NCBI GenBank assembly: GCA_024644725.1
Contig: JAHEHE010000004.1
Coordinates: 1-64,000, forward strand
Direction: 5' to 3'
From: Flavobacteriaceae bacterium
Lineage (GTDB): Bacteria; Bacteroidota; Bacteroidia; Flavobacteriales; Flavobacteriaceae
DNA length: 64,000 nt
In this document: piece after piece, positions 52,210-62,372 of the stretch
How the letters are laid out: every line of letters starts with the position of its first letter
Position numbering within the stretch: the stretch's first letter is position 1
Made by a program: the position numbers and the translations under genes
The notes under the pieces: generated by a model
Seen by the model: the letters and a program-made list of their open reading frames with translations, nothing else
What the model was told of the DNA's origin: nothing
The model's database searches: none

Positions 52210-53538
52210 ATGAAGGCCTCGAATGTACTGATTTCCTGCTTGTTTTTATTGGCGTTTGCCCCAGTATGTGCACAGGGGAGCTTTGTGCTGTCACCCGGTC
52301 GCCAGGACAAAGCCGTGGTGCCTTTCAAACTGGTGAACAACATGATGGTCATCAAGGCCAAAGTCAATGGGAAAGAGCTCTCATTTTTGGTCGATACGGG
52401 AGTTAAGAAGACGGTTTTGTTCAATGTGCAAGTGTCAGACTCTCTGCTTCTGAAGAATATTGAAACCCTGAAGCTGAGGGGTTTGGGTGAGGGAAATTCT
52501 ATTAATGCCGTCAGTTCGAATGGCAATTTGTTCAGTTGCAACGGGATCATCAATCCGTCTCTATCCCTTTTTATGATCACAGACAATCTGTTTGACCTTT
52601 CGGCCAAGATGGGCATTGATATCCACGGGATCATCGGAGGAGACTTATTCGAGGACTTCGTCGTGAAAATCAATTATGCCTCAGAGAAATTGACTTTTTA
52701 TGATCCGTCCACCTACAAGTATTCCAAGTGCAAAACGTGTGAGAGCTTCCCATTGGATTTTTATGGCAGCAAACCTTATCTGGACGTCTATGTGACCAAC
52801 CAGGCCGGAACCGAGCACAAGGTCAAGCTTCTTATAGATTCCGGGGGAGGGGACTCTCTTTGGCTTTTTCCATATTCGGATCCCAATATCTATGTACCCG
52901 AAAAAAATTTTGATGATTACCTCGGAAAGGGACTCAGCGGGGACATCTACGGAAAAAGGGCCAAGTTGAGAGAAATACGGATTGGGAGCTTCTTGATTTT
53001 CGATGCCAATGTTTCCTATCCCGATTCCACCTCTATGCTAACCATGCATCAAAACAAGGAGAGGAACGGTACTCTGGGGGCCGGGATCTTAAAAAGGTTT
53101 CACGTGATTATGGATTATCCGGGAAGGCGGATCACTTTGAAAAAGAACAACAGGTTCTTTAATGAGCCTTTCCTCTACAATAAGAGCGGCATAGAGATTG
53201 TTTACGGAGGAGAGATGCTGGTCAAGGAAAAGCGAACGCGGATCAACCCGGTTGAGGGCGAGAACAACCAGTCGATCACCGACATCATTTACAGTTATGG
53301 CTTAACCTATAAGCCCAGTTACAAGATTGCGGTGATCCGACATGGATCACCCGCCCACCTCGCAGGATTGCGGGAGGGGGATATCATACTCGAAATAAAC
53401 GGAAGAGAGGCGTATAACATGAAGATGGAGGAGGTCAATCATATGTTTTCTCAAAAGGCCGATAAGCGTATTCGAATGCTGGTGGATCGCAATGGAGAGC
53501 ATTTGAATTACGAATTCGTGCTCAGGAGTATGCTATAA
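52210..53538 (+). CDS. Secreted retropepsin-like aspartic protease with PDZ domain
   Basis: This 442-residue protein has a signal peptide (SCLFLLAFAPVCAQG) and two pepsin-like halves: FLVDTGVKKTVLF with the catalytic DTG at residues 62-64, and LLIDSGGGDSLWLF with DSG near residue 218. A C-terminal PDZ domain (residues about 375-435) has HGSPAHLAGLREGDIILEIN. The pair of D[TS]G motifs in one chain fits a monomeric aspartic protease fold of the PerP type. The target is unknown. It follows the YtxH operon terminator by about 60 bases and ends at a bidirectional terminator. Confidence 0.87.
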   Translation: MKASNVLISCLFLLAFAPVCAQGSFVLSPGRQDKAVVPFKLVNNMMVIKAKVNGKELSFLVDTGVKKTVLFNVQVSDSLLLKNIETLKLRGLGEGNSINAVSSNGNLFSCNGIINPSLSLFMITDNLFDLSAKMGIDIHGIIGGDLFEDFVVKINYASEKLTFYDPSTYKYSKCKTCESFPLDFYGSKPYLDVYVTNQAGTEHKVKLLIDSGGGDSLWLFPYSDPNIYVPEKNFDDYLGKGLSGDIYGKRAKLREIRIGSFLIFDANVSYPDSTSMLTMHQNKERNGTLGAGILKRFHVIMDYPGRRITLKKNNRFFNEPFLYNKSGIEIVYGGEMLVKEKRTRINPVEGENNQSITDIIYSYGLTYKPSYKIAVIRHGSPAHLAGLREGDIILEINGREAYNMKMEEVNHMFSQKADKRIRMLVDRNGEHLNYEFVLRSML

Positions 53539-53555
53539 AGACAGAAATCAGGAAT

Positions 53556-53590
53556 AAAAAAAAGCCCTTCAAATAATTTCAAGGGCTTTT
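53556..53590. terminator. Bidirectional intrinsic terminator
   Basis: AAAAGCCCTT (53560-53569) pairs with AAGGGCTTTT (53581-53590). The minus strand has a run of eight T and the plus strand a shorter T-run, so it can stop both the aspartic protease gene and the convergent DUF1573 gene. Confidence 0.85.
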
Positions 53591-53613
53591 ACTTATTTGG
53601 TTCTCAAATGAAC

Positions 53614-54063
53614 TTAATTCGTGTCAGAGACCACTGATTTTTTCTTTTCAATGTCTGCTGTTCCGGCCTCAAGAACGCGTCCTTTGATTCTCAGGACCTT
53701 TGTGTCTTCGTAGGCATTGGAAGTGATGGTCACCGTTTTGGAAAACGGACCGATGCGATTCGTAGCATACTTCACTTTGATTTCTCCTGTTTCGCCGGGC
53801 ATGATAGGCTTTTCGGGTTTTGTCGGGACAGTACATCCACAACTTCCCTTTACCTGGCTTATGATAAGGGGAGACTTTCCTACATTTTTGAATTTGAACA
53901 CACGGTTGCCATCTGAATTGGCTGCAATCTCACCGTAGTCGATGACTTCGTTTTCAAACTCGAAAACGGGCCCCGTAAAATCTTTGAGAATTTCTTCTTT
54001 TGTTTGCCCCTGCATGCTCTGAGTGAGCAGGCCGACAAACATAATGATCAATAATTTTTTCAT
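53614..54063 (-). CDS. DUF1573 secreted protein
   Basis: This 149-residue protein starts at ATG 54063 with a signal peptide (KKLLIIMFVGLLTQSMQGQ). A single Ig-like DUF1573 domain follows, with VIDYGEIAANSDGNRVFKFK near residue 35 and the conserved Cys pair GSCGCTVP near residue 69. The open frame extends upstream to 54423 but overlaps valS and lacks any signal before ATG 54063. DUF1573 proteins are abundant in Bacteroidota; their function is unknown, possibly in envelope assembly. It is divergent from valS. Confidence 0.9.
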   Translation of the reverse strand: MKKLLIIMFVGLLTQSMQGQTKEEILKDFTGPVFEFENEVIDYGEIAANSDGNRVFKFKNVGKSPLIISQVKGSCGCTVPTKPEKPIMPGETGEIKVKYATNRIGPFSKTVTITSNAYEDTKVLRIKGRVLEAGTADIEKKKSVVSDTN

Positions 54064-54143
54064 GGTACCTGATTTTGACCGTAAAATTAATGTTTTTACT
54101 TGAAAATGTAACTGAATTGGAAACGATATATTGCTTAAAATTG

Positions 54144-54152
54144 TAATTTTGC
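54144..54152 (+). promoter_or_regulatory. Predicted -7 element of valS
   Basis: TAATTTTGC matches the Bacteroidota -7 consensus, 26 bases before ATG 54178. A TTG at 54117-54119 is 24 bases upstream, slightly longer than the usual spacer. Confidence 0.5.
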
Positions 54153-54177
54153 ACACTATTTGACAAAATTTTAACAG

Positions 54178-56808
54178 ATGAAAATCCCGACCACGTATCA
54201 GGCAGAAAAAGTCGAAGACAAATGGTATGATTACTGGATGAAGAATGGTTATTTCAGATCTGTGCCGGATGGGCGCGTGCCTTACACGATCGTCATTCCG
54301 CCACCGAACGTGACCGGGGTGTTGCACATGGGGCACATGCTCAACAACACCATTCAGGATGTTCTTATTCGCCGAAAGCGGATGCAGGGCTTCAATGCCT
54401 GCTGGGTTCCGGGAACCGATCATGCCTCCATTGCGACAGAAGCCAAAGTTGTCGCCAAACTCAAGGAAGAGGGAATTGAAAAGTCAGATTTGACGCGTGA
54501 AGAGTTCGTTGACCACGCCTGGGAATGGACCCATAAACACGGAGGAATGATCCTGGAACAGCTCAAGAAGCTTGGGGCCTCCTGTGACTGGGACAGAACC
54601 AAATTCACCATGGATGAGGACATGAACCAATCGGTGACCAAGGTGTTCATCGACCTTTATAAGAAAGGCCTTATTTACAAGGGCTACAGGATGGTCAATT
54701 GGGATCCACAGGCAAAAACCACTTTGAGTGACGAGGAGGTTATCTATGAGGAAAAGCCCGGGCACCTTTACTATGTGAATTACCCGATTGAGGGAAGTGA
54801 CAAGGTGGTTCAGATCGCAACCACACGACCCGAGACGATATTGGGTGACACGGCCATCTGTGTCCACCCCGAAGATTCCAGGTTCACTCATCTTAAAGGC
54901 AAAAATGCGATTGTTCCGCTGGTCGAAAGGGTGATTCCGATCATTGAGGATGAATACGTCGACATGGAATTTGGAACAGGGAGCCTGAAGATTACACCGG
55001 CCCATGATCCTAATGACAAAGAGATAGGCGAAAAGCACAATCTCGAGGTGATCGATATCTTCAATGATGACGGAACTCTGAATGCGAATGGGATCCACTA
55101 TGAAGGTCGCGACCGTTTCGAGGTGCGGAAGGATATCGCAAAAGAGCTGAAAGAAAAAGGCTATCTCGTCAAGGTGGAAGACTACACCCATAAGGTGGGT
55201 ACCTCTGAGCGCACCAAAGTAGTCATCGAACCCAAAATATCGGAGCAGTGGTTCCTGAAGATGGAAAATCTGGTCAAACCGGCCATTGATGCGGTCTTGA
55301 ACAGCAAGGAAGTGCGCCTTGTTCCATCGAAATTTGAGAACACTTATCGTCACTGGATGGAGAACATCCGGGATTGGAACATTTCTCGCCAGTTGTACTG
55401 GGGACACAGGATACCGGCATTCTATTACGGAGATGGCACGCAGGATTTTGTGGTAGCCGCCACGGCTGAAGAGGCCCTCGCACAAGTGGTCAAGATGCCC
55501 GGAAGATCCGATTTCAAGCAATCGGATTTGCAGCAGGATGAGGATTCTCTGGATACCTGGTTCTCATCATGGCTTTGGCCCATTAGCGTTTTCAACGGAA
55601 TCAACCAGCCCTCAAATGAGGATTTCAAATATTACTATCCAACCAACGACCTGGTTACCGGACCGGACATTTTATTCTTCTGGGTCGCCAGAATGATTAT
55701 TGCGGGTTATGAGTTTGCAGACGCGAAACCCTTCGAAAACGTATATCTCACAGGCCTTGTGCGCGATAAGCAGCGCAGGAAAATGTCAAAGTCTCTCGGA
55801 AACTCTCCTGATCCGGAAGAACTGATGACTCAATACGGAGCAGATGGGGTCAGGGCAGGAATCCTCATGAGTTCAGCCGCAGGAAATGACCTTTTGTTTG
55901 ATGAAGGACTCATGATGCAGGGCAGGAACTTTGCCAACAAGATATGGAATGGATTCAGGTTGGTCAAGGGATGGGAAGTCTCGGAGGATGCGGAACAACC
56001 TCTTGCGGCCAAACTGGCGATACAGTGGTATCGTTCCAAATTCAATGCCACATTGAAGTATATTGATGAGCAGTTTGAGCAATACCGCTTGTCAGACGCC
56101 TTAACGGCGATCTATAAGCTCATTTGGGATGATTTTTCCTCGTGGTTCCTGGAATGGGTCAAACCGGCCTATGGAAAACCGATAGATTCAAAGACGCTGG
56201 AAGCCGCGGTATCCTTTTTTGAGGGGAACCTGAGATTGCTTCATCCTTTCATGCCATTTATCACAGAGGAGATATGGCAGCACTTCAGAGAAAGAAGCCC
56301 GGAAGAAGCTCTGATCGTATCCTCCTATCCGGTTCAGGAAGACTTTGACAGCAATGTGCTCAAAGAGTTTGAATCGGTCAAAGAAATTGTATCTGCTGTG
56401 CGCAACATAAGAAAGGAAAAGGGCATTTCGTTCAAGGAGAGTCTGGAACTCTGCGTGCTCGAAAGCGCGAACAGGGAGTCGGGTTACGATGCGGCCATTC
56501 AGAAACTCACAAATGTTTCCTCGATAACAAGGGTGGATGACAAAGTTGACAGGTCAGTGTCTTTCAGGGTCGGGGCCAATGAGTTTTTCATTCCTGTACA
56601 AGACAATATTGACCTAGAGGAAGAGAAGAAGAAATTGGAGAAGGAGCTGGAGTACAACAAGGGTTTTCTCCTTTCGGTTCAGAAGAAGCTGAGCAATGAG
56701 AGATTTGTCAACAACGCGCCCGAGCAGGTCATCGCGAATGAAAGAAAAAAGGAAGCGGATGCCCTTGCCAAGATCGAAGTCCTGGAACAAAGCATCCGCT
56801 CTTTGTAA
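54178..56808 (+). CDS. valS: Valyl-tRNA synthetase ValS
   Basis: ValS charges tRNA-Val and edits Thr. The 876 residues match the usual length. The HIGH-type motif is [13 protein letters not shown] near residues 41-53 and the KMSKS motif is [15 protein letters not shown] near residue 537. The editing domain (about 190-340) has [15 protein letters not shown]. The C-terminal coiled coil characteristic of ValS ends [10 protein letters not shown]. It is divergent from DUF1573 and convergent with the YceI-family gene. A long open frame on the opposite strand (54484-55521) is a shadow of this gene. Confidence 0.98.
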   Translation: MKIPTTYQAEKVEDKWYDYWMKNGYFRSVPDGRVPYTIVIPPPNVTGVLHMGHMLNNTIQDVLIRRKRMQGFNACWVPGTDHASIATEAKVVAKLKEEGIEKSDLTREEFVDHAWEWTHKHGGMILEQLKKLGASCDWDRTKFTMDEDMNQSVTKVFIDLYKKGLIYKGYRMVNWDPQAKTTLSDEEVIYEEKPGHLYYVNYPIEGSDKVVQIATTRPETILGDTAICVHPEDSRFTHLKGKNAIVPLVERVIPIIEDEYVDMEFGTGSLKITPAHDPNDKEIGEKHNLEVIDIFNDDGTLNANGIHYEGRDRFEVRKDIAKELKEKGYLVKVEDYTHKVGTSERTKVVIEPKISEQWFLKMENLVKPAIDAVLNSKEVRLVPSKFENTYRHWMENIRDWNISRQLYWGHRIPAFYYGDGTQDFVVAATAEEALAQVVKMPGRSDFKQSDLQQDEDSLDTWFSSWLWPISVFNGINQPSNEDFKYYYPTNDLVTGPDILFFWVARMIIAGYEFADAKPFENVYLTGLVRDKQRRKMSKSLGNSPDPEELMTQYGADGVRAGILMSSAAGNDLLFDEGLMMQGRNFANKIWNGFRLVKGWEVSEDAEQPLAAKLAIQWYRSKFNATLKYIDEQFEQYRLSDALTAIYKLIWDDFSSWFLEWVKPAYGKPIDSKTLEAAVSFFEGNLRLLHPFMPFITEEIWQHFRERSPEEALIVSSYPVQEDFDSNVLKEFESVKEIVSAVRNIRKEKGISFKESLELCVLESANRESGYDAAIQKLTNVSSITRVDDKVDRSVSFRVGANEFFIPVQDNIDLEEEKKKLEKELEYNKGFLLSVQKKLSNERFVNNAPEQVIANERKKEADALAKIEVLEQSIRSL

Positions 56809-56816
56809 TCTTATGC

Positions 56817-57443
56817 TTATTCTCCTGTTTTAACAGCCAGAATCTTGGCATTCAGGGCAACATCGTTCCAGGTCTTGCTGACCCCGTCAGAACCCGTATG
56901 AAGTACCTTGCAGGCCTCGTTCAGTGATTCAAGGGCAGCTTGGGCACCCCATTCATTGAGGTCCATGGTTGCACTAACATGAATGGTATCCTGCTCCACT
57001 TCATAGTTGAAAGGAAGAGATTTGCTCAATCCGTTCATGGAAATCTCCAGTTTGCCCGAATTGGCAGTCTCGACATTGAATTTTCCTTTGAGGGTCATTG
57101 AATTCTCCATCACCGCAAAAAAGAACTTCTGCAATTTCCCATCCCGGATGGTGTCATTGGTAAAGATCGAATTGACAGGAATCTCAAAGCCCAGGTCACT
57201 CAGGGCGCCAGCGGCATCTTCACTTGGTTTGCTGCTGACGATTTTGACCTCTTTGAAAGTTCCTTTGACAGGGACTTTTTCAGAAGTCTTGTAGGCTGTC
57301 CACTGCATGCTGGAGCCCGCCTCGTTAGCTTCGAATTGAATGGAAGGCTTCTCGGCCTCAGTAGTTTCGGTTTTCTCTTTTTTGCAGGATATCAGCTGAC
57401 CACCCAGGACCAGTATTACTGCAATGTAAAATAAATGCTTCAT
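56817..57443 (-). CDS. YceI-family lipoprotein
   Basis: This 208-residue lipoprotein starts at ATG 57443 (KHLFYIAVILVLGGQLISC, lipobox LISC); an upstream TTG at 57452 would add three residues. The YceI lipocalin-like fold binds polyprenoid-type lipids in relatives. Here SMQWTAYKTSEKVPVKGTF near residue 45, SIFTNDTIRDGKLQKFFF near residue 97 and MDLNEWGAQAALESLNEAC near residue 160 fit the domain. It is last in a minus-strand series after psd and ACBP, 31 bases after ACBP, so it may be co-transcribed with the lipid genes. Confidence 0.9.
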   Translation of the reverse strand: MKHLFYIAVILVLGGQLISCKKEKTETTEAEKPSIQFEANEAGSSMQWTAYKTSEKVPVKGTFKEVKIVSSKPSEDAAGALSDLGFEIPVNSIFTNDTIRDGKLQKFFFAVMENSMTLKGKFNVETANSGKLEISMNGLSKSLPFNYEVEQDTIHVSATMDLNEWGAQAALESLNEACKVLHTGSDGVSKTWNDVALNAKILAVKTGE

Positions 57444-57483
57444 TGATTTCAAAAATTAGTAGTTAAAGAATTATAGCGGGTTG

Positions 57484-57753
57484 CTAGTCGATTTTCTGTC
57501 CGGTGTATTTTTCTACCAGAGCGATGTACTTCTCCTTGGCCTCCTCCACGGAAATATTGTTGAGTTGGAAATATGCGTTCAGTTTGAATGCATTTCTTAC
57601 CATGTCATTTCCTGACGGAATCACGGTAGAATCTTTCTGAGTTGCGTGCTTGTAATAAGAATAAAATCTGAGCATGACATCCGGAGGTAGCTTTTTGGTC
57701 ATTGCCGAAGCAATTTCAAAAGCTTTGTTGAATTTTCTGTCAAGATCAGTCAT
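57484..57753 (-). CDS. Acyl-CoA-binding protein
   Basis: This 89-residue four-helix protein of the ACBP family binds long-chain acyl-CoA. KLPPDVMLRFYSYYKHATQKD near residue 22 is the acyl-CoA contact region (YKxAT), and AKEKYIALVEKY near residue 73 is the last helix. Bacterial ACBPs are sporadic but regular in Flavobacteriia, usually beside psd as here. The gene overlaps psd by eight bases. Confidence 0.9.
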   Translation of the reverse strand: MTDLDRKFNKAFEIASAMTKKLPPDVMLRFYSYYKHATQKDSTVIPSGNDMVRNAFKLNAYFQLNNISVEEAKEKYIALVEKYTGQKID

Positions 57754-58402
57754 TTTTTAAGGCGATTACCGTTTCTCCACCACGCACCGACTCATTGAGG
57801 CCCACATGGATCTCAAAATCCAAAGGTACAAAAATATCCAGCCGGGAACCAAACTTGATAAATCCTGCGTCGGTGCCCTGGACCACCTGCTGTCCGACAT
57901 TGGCGTAGTTGACAATTCTACGTGCGACGGCTCCTGCGACCTGACGGTACATGACCTCACCCAACGTTTTGTTCTCAACTACGATGCTCGTGCGTTCGTT
58001 GTCCTCCGAGGACTTGGGGTGCCAGGCCACGAGATATTTTCCCGGATGGTATTTGCTGTATTTCACTACACCGCTAACCGGGTAACGGGTAACATGCACA
58101 TTCAGTGGAGACATGAAAATCGAAATCTGTTTTCGCTTTCCCTTGAAGTATTCCTTTTCTTCGACATCTTCGATGACCACCACCTTTCCATCCGCCGGAG
58201 CAATGACATGAAGGTCGTTCAAGGCTGTTTTTCTGTTCGGATCCCTGAAGAACTGCAAAATGAGCAGAAACAGCAGCAGGAAAAGGATCATCAGAGGCTT
58301 TTGAATCCAGATATTGGATACAAAGTGATCGGTGATCAGTATACCCGCGACGACTATCAGACCCGTGATCAGGATGGTTTTGAATCCTTCTTTGTGAAAC
58401 AT
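57746..58402 (-). CDS. psd: Phosphatidylserine decarboxylase proenzyme
   Basis: Psd makes phosphatidylethanolamine from phosphatidylserine in the membrane. The 218-residue short form has two N-terminal helices (residues 9-46), DPNRKTALNDLHVIAPADGKVV near residue 53, and ISIFMSPLNVHVTRYPVSG near 93. The autocatalytic cleavage that creates the pyruvoyl group is at the Gly-Ser of IKFGSRLDIF near residue 185. It overlaps cdsA upstream by one base and ACBP downstream by eight. Confidence 0.95.
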   Translation of the reverse strand: MFHKEGFKTILITGLIVVAGILITDHFVSNIWIQKPLMILFLLLFLLILQFFRDPNRKTALNDLHVIAPADGKVVVIEDVEEKEYFKGKRKQISIFMSPLNVHVTRYPVSGVVKYSKYHPGKYLVAWHPKSSEDNERTSIVVENKTLGEVMYRQVAGAVARRIVNYANVGQQVVQGTDAGFIKFGSRLDIFVPLDFEIHVGLNESVRGGETVIALKND

Positions 58403-59223
58403 CAGGTGGTAAGAAATAAATAAATATAAATAAACGGAGTGGCAAAGATAATACTATCCAGTCGATCTAAAAAGCCCCCGTGGCCCGGAAGCAGGTTACT
58501 GCTGTCCTTCAAGCCGGCCTGACGTTTGAACATCGATTCGATCAGGTCCCCCAGAACTCCGAAAACACTCACGAGTATTGCAATGGTGAACCATTGAAGG
58601 GGCTGAACGCTCGAGCAGTATTTTGCTACGATATATGCTGCGATAAAAGTGAAGATGAATCCTCCCAAAAACCCTTCGATTGTTTTGTTGGGAGACACCC
58701 TTTCAATGAGTTTGTTCCGACCAAAATTCTTGCCGATCAAAAAGGCGAAAACATCATTGCTCCAAATGAGAAAGAAGATGCCCAATATAACCGAGGTGTC
58801 AAAAGTACGGTCAAAATTGAGGTAGGGTATCTTGATCAGGAGTCCGAAGGGCAGAGCGACGTATATCAGGGTCAGGAAGTTCTTTCCCACATACTGAATG
58901 GCTATTTTCCTCGACGAGACCAGAGCCATGACAAGAGACAGGTAAATCACGCTGATAAGTACTCCGATTATGATTCGCTCATTGAGATCGTCCTCGAATA
59001 CGAGCAGGTTGTTATTGGATATCACGGCGACAGAAAAAGCCGTTATTGCCAATAGGTAAGGGTAGATGCTGTCCAGTTCTATGATTCGTATAAACTCATA
59101 GATGCATACAAGCATGAACATGAAAAACAGACCGTAGAAGTAGATGGGTCCGGAGAGTGAGGCCGCCACAATGAGAGCCACGTAAATCAATCCGAAAATG
59201 ATTCGTTTGGTAAAGTTGTTCAT
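58402..59223 (-). CDS. cdsA: Phosphatidate cytidylyltransferase CdsA
   Basis: CdsA converts phosphatidate and CTP to CDP-diacylglycerol, the precursor of phosphatidylserine used by Psd. The 273 residues hold about eight helices. The C-terminal signature GDLIESMFKRQAGLKDSSNL is followed by LPGHGGFLDRLDSI near residue 248, matching the CDS family S-x-x-KR-x4-KD-x5-GHGG pattern. It lies four bases after the LUD gene and overlaps psd by one base. Confidence 0.96.
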   Translation of the reverse strand: MNNFTKRIIFGLIYVALIVAASLSGPIYFYGLFFMFMLVCIYEFIRIIELDSIYPYLLAITAFSVAVISNNNLLVFEDDLNERIIIGVLISVIYLSLVMALVSSRKIAIQYVGKNFLTLIYVALPFGLLIKIPYLNFDRTFDTSVILGIFFLIWSNDVFAFLIGKNFGRNKLIERVSPNKTIEGFLGGFIFTFIAAYIVAKYCSSVQPLQWFTIAILVSVFGVLGDLIESMFKRQAGLKDSSNLLPGHGGFLDRLDSIIFATPFIYIYLFLTT

Positions 59224-59227
59224 GTAC

Positions 59228-59824
59228 CTATAAATCTTCTAACAGCAGCAAATATAGCGTTTTGGAATTAGTGAGGCCATAGCTCATGAAATCTGTTTCG
59301 GATTTATCAATGATGAAGTCTTTTATGGAACTGATAATGGTTGGGGCGTTCTTTTCTGACCGGCTCCGAATTCCGGATATCCCGTCTCGTCCGTCTTTGA
59401 CGATCTGACTCGTTCTTGCAAGAACTATGAAATTACTCGGAAGATCCTTGAGTTTTTTGTCCCTGAGCTGTCTCGAGGAGAACATGATGCTCCCATCCGT
59501 CGCAACAAGACACTCACAATAGGTCAGAAAGGGTAGGGAAGGGATGATCTTCTTTGTTCTCGCACTGTTAATACTCGTCAGGAGCTTGTGCAACTCCTCT
59601 TCGTGCGATATGACATTGTTCCATTGGTTTTCCTGAAGCACCTGCATCAGGTTTCTCTCAACCTCCTCCTGATCCGAGCAATAGAGGAACTTACCACCTT
59701 TGTGAATGAACTTTTTTACAAATGCTTCGTCGATTGACCCTTCCTGAATCTCCTGCGCCCTGCTCTGATCTTCCTGTTCAGTAGGTTTAATGATTTTATT
59801 CAAAAACTTATTGAAGAAACTCAT
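59228..59824 (-). CDS. LUD domain protein (LutC/YkgG type)
   Basis: This 198-residue protein starts at ATG 59824 (SFFNKFLNKIIKPTEQEDQ). The LUD fold is seen in KFLYCSDQEEVERNLMQVLQ near residue 45, CECLVATDGSIMFSS near residue 105 and the basic loop IRSRSEKNAPTIISS near 152. LutC proteins act in lactate utilisation with Fe-S partners LutA and LutB, which are absent here. The stand-alone form between ftsH and cdsA is conserved in flavobacteria and its function is unknown. Confidence 0.88.
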   Translation of the reverse strand: MSFFNKFLNKIIKPTEQEDQSRAQEIQEGSIDEAFVKKFIHKGGKFLYCSDQEEVERNLMQVLQENQWNNVISHEEELHKLLTSINSARTKKIIPSLPFLTYCECLVATDGSIMFSSRQLRDKKLKDLPSNFIVLARTSQIVKDGRDGISGIRSRSEKNAPTIISSIKDFIIDKSETDFMSYGLTNSKTLYLLLLEDL

Positions 59825-59863
59825 AGTCAATTATTATCTCTCAAATGTACAAAAAGACTTTGA

Positions 59864-61900
59864 TTATTTTGAGCTTTCCTCAGCGATTTCACTGTCCTTG
59901 GAATCGGATTTTTCAACAGGGATTTCTTCCTTGGAATCCGGGCTGGTTTCTTCGGTTTCAGCGGGCTCTTCTTTAGCAAAAGGCCGTGCTCCGAATATCT
60001 TTCTAAGGTCTCCTTCGAAGATAACCTCCTTCTCCACAAGGATTTCAGCCAATTGAATCAGCTTGTCCTTGTTTCTTTTCAGAATGTCAATGGCTCTCTG
60101 GTATTGTTTCTCAATGATTTTAGAGATCTCCTGGTCAATGGTCTGAGCCGTGAGTTCGCTGTATGGTTTCGTGAAACTGTAGTCGGTCTGGCCACTTGAA
60201 TCGTAATACGTGATGTTGCCGATCTTGTCATTTAACCCATAGACGCTTACAATGGCCCGTGCCTGTCTTGTGACCTTTTCCAGATCATTCAGTGCACCCG
60301 TTGAGATTTTGTCAAACATGACCTTTTCGGCCGCCCGACCCCCAAGGGTCGCACACATTTCATCCAGCATCTGATCGGTTTCCACGATTTGTCTCTCTTC
60401 AGGCAAATACCAGGCCGCTCCCAGCGACCTTCCACGTGGCACAATCGTTACCTTGACCAGTGGAGCCGCATGCTCGAGCATCCAACTTACCGTGGCGTGC
60501 CCCGCTTCGTGATAGGCTATGGTTTTCTTCTCCTTTGGAGTAATGATCTTATTCTTCTTTTCGAGACCTCCAATGATACGGTCTACCGCATCCATAAAGT
60601 CTTGGTGGTGAACCTTTTTCTTGCTCTTTCTGGCTGCGACCAGGGCAGACTCATTGCACACATTGGCTATGTCGGCTCCTGAGAATCCGGGAGTTTGTTT
60701 GGAAAGGAATTCCAGATCCACGTCATCAGCCAACTTGAGAGGTTTTACATGAACCTCAAAAATCTGCTTCCTTTCGTTCTTGTCAGGCAGATCGACATAT
60801 ATCTGTCTGTCAAATCGACCTGCCCTCATCAGGGCCTTGTCGAGCACATCGGCACGGTTGGTGGCTGCAACTACAATGACATTGGTGTCGGTTCCGAAAC
60901 CATCCATCTCCGTCAGAAGCTGGTTCAATGTGTTCTCTCTTTCGTCGTTGCCACCTGTAATGCTGTTTTTTCCTCGCGCTCGTCCTATGGCATCTATTTC
61001 ATCGATAAAGATGATCGAAGGAGATTTCGCAGCCGCCTGTTTGAAAAGGTCCCTTACCCTGGAGGCTCCTACACCTACGAACATTTCTACAAAATCAGAT
61101 CCCGAAAGAGAAAAGAAAGGAACTCCTGCCTCTCCTGCTACGGCTTTGGCAAGAAGGGTTTTTCCTGTCCCCGGAGGCCCTACCAGCAAGGCTCCCTTCG
61201 GAATTTTTCCTCCGAGTGCGGTGTATTTGTCCGGGCTCTTCAAAAAGTCCACTATTTCCTGGACCTCTTCCTTGGCGCCTTCCAGGCCGGCAACGTCTTT
61301 GAAGGATGTTCTGACTTTAGTATTCTCGTCAAAGATTTTTGCCTTTGATTTTCCAATATTGAAGATCTGGCCTCCGGCTCCACCGCCTCCTGCGCCTGAC
61401 ATCCTCCGCATGAAGAATATCCAAAGTCCGATGATAAAGATAAAGGGCAGCCAGACCAGAATGGAATCGAAGAAACTCGTGCGCGTCGTGTTGTCTTTGT
61501 CAAAATCCAGTTCATATTCCTTTCTCGCTTCGTTCAGGCTGTTTTCAAAATTCTGAAGGTCTCCGAAGTCGTAAATGTAAGTAGGTGAAGTTTGACCAAA
61601 AATTGTCGGATTTTTAGACTTGTTATAGCGATCCTTCGTGTTGAGGGCCTCACTTTTAATGGTCAACTGGGCGATGTCGCCATTGACAATGAGGATTTTC
61701 TCTATGTCATTGTCGTTGAGGATTTCCATGAACTCGTTTTGCGAGAGCTTGTTGCCTCCCACATCTGAGCTGTTCATCAGCTGATATCCGATCAACAGGG
61801 CGAAAATTATCCCGTATATCCAATAGAAGTTGAACTTGAAGTTGAACTGCTTGAATGGTGAGTTATTGTCGTTTTCTTTATTTGGTTCTTCTCTTTTCAT
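59864..61900 (-). CDS. ftsH: ATP-dependent zinc metalloprotease FtsH
   Basis: FtsH degrades membrane and regulatory proteins. The 678 residues have two transmembrane helices (about 28-48 and 145-165), the AAA domain with Walker A GPPGTGKT near residue 235 and Walker [10 protein letters not shown] near 295, the SRH region [18 protein letters not shown] near 345, and the zinc site HEAGH near 455. A non-conserved acidic C-terminal tail rich in Glu, Asp and Ser follows (about 640-678), usual in this phylum. It lies between rsfS and the LUD gene in the same operon. Confidence 0.98.
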   Translation of the reverse strand: MKREEPNKENDNNSPFKQFNFKFNFYWIYGIIFALLIGYQLMNSSDVGGNKLSQNEFMEILNDNDIEKILIVNGDIAQLTIKSEALNTKDRYNKSKNPTIFGQTSPTYIYDFGDLQNFENSLNEARKEYELDFDKDNTTRTSFFDSILVWLPFIFIIGLWIFFMRRMSGAGGGGAGGQIFNIGKSKAKIFDENTKVRTSFKDVAGLEGAKEEVQEIVDFLKSPDKYTALGGKIPKGALLVGPPGTGKTLLAKAVAGEAGVPFFSLSGSDFVEMFVGVGASRVRDLFKQAAAKSPSIIFIDEIDAIGRARGKNSITGGNDERENTLNQLLTEMDGFGTDTNVIVVAATNRADVLDKALMRAGRFDRQIYVDLPDKNERKQIFEVHVKPLKLADDVDLEFLSKQTPGFSGADIANVCNESALVAARKSKKKVHHQDFMDAVDRIIGGLEKKNKIITPKEKKTIAYHEAGHATVSWMLEHAAPLVKVTIVPRGRSLGAAWYLPEERQIVETDQMLDEMCATLGGRAAEKVMFDKISTGALNDLEKVTRQARAIVSVYGLNDKIGNITYYDSSGQTDYSFTKPYSELTAQTIDQEISKIIEKQYQRAIDILKRNKDKLIQLAEILVEKEVIFEGDLRKIFGARPFAKEEPAETEETSPDSKEEIPVEKSDSKDSEIAEESSK

Positions 61901-61925
61901 GAATTTGTTTTAATGGTAAAGCGGG

Positions 61926-62297
61926 TCAGTAAGCGCTGGGTACCTGAGTGATCTTTCCGTCTCCCCACAATTCTTCGAGACCATAGAATTCCCTGATGTG
62001 TTTTTGAAACACGTGAACCACCACATTGACGTAATCCAACAGCACCCATTCTGCGTTCGACTCACCTTCAACGTGCCAGGGCTTTTCTTTCAATGACTTG
62101 CTGACGTTTTTCTGAACCGAACCCGATATGGCGCTCACTTGCGTATTAGAATTTCCGTCGCAGATAACAAAATAGTCACACACCGTATTTTCAATGTCTC
62201 TTAAATCAAGTATCGTAATATTCTCTCCTTTAACATCTTCAATTCCTTTGATTATCTCGGTAATCAGAAGGTCTGTGTCCACTGTAATTCTCGTCAT
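61926..62297 (-). CDS. rsfS: Ribosomal silencing factor RsfS
   Basis: RsfS binds ribosomal protein uL14 and blocks subunit joining in nutrient limitation. The 123 residues have the family motif NTVCDYFVICDGNSNTQVSA near residue 37 and AEWVLLDYVNVVVHVFQKHI near residue 82. It is the first gene of the rsfS-ftsH-LUD-cdsA-psd-ACBP series, with a -7 element at 62319-62327, and it is divergent from birA. Confidence 0.96.
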   Translation of the reverse strand: MTRITVDTDLLITEIIKGIEDVKGENITILDLRDIENTVCDYFVICDGNSNTQVSAISGSVQKNVSKSLKEKPWHVEGESNAEWVLLDYVNVVVHVFQKHIREFYGLEELWGDGKITQVPSAY

Positions 62298-62318
62298 TAA
62301 TTTAGCTCAAAATTTCTT

Positions 62319-62327
62319 GCAAATGTA
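62319..62327 (-). promoter_or_regulatory. Predicted -7 element of the rsfS-ftsH-cdsA series
   Basis: The minus strand reads TACATTTGC, a full match to TAnnTTTG plus C, about 22 bases before the rsfS ATG. No -33 TTG is at the right distance. Confidence 0.5.
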
Positions 62328-62372
62328 CCACATTTTTATCACTTTCGTGGATGTGCCACTTCAATTGTCCAC

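Noticed and set aside
54484-55521. 345-codon open frame opposite valS
   Set aside because: valS is unmistakable with HIGH and KMSKS motifs; the opposite frame has no family features and is a shadow.
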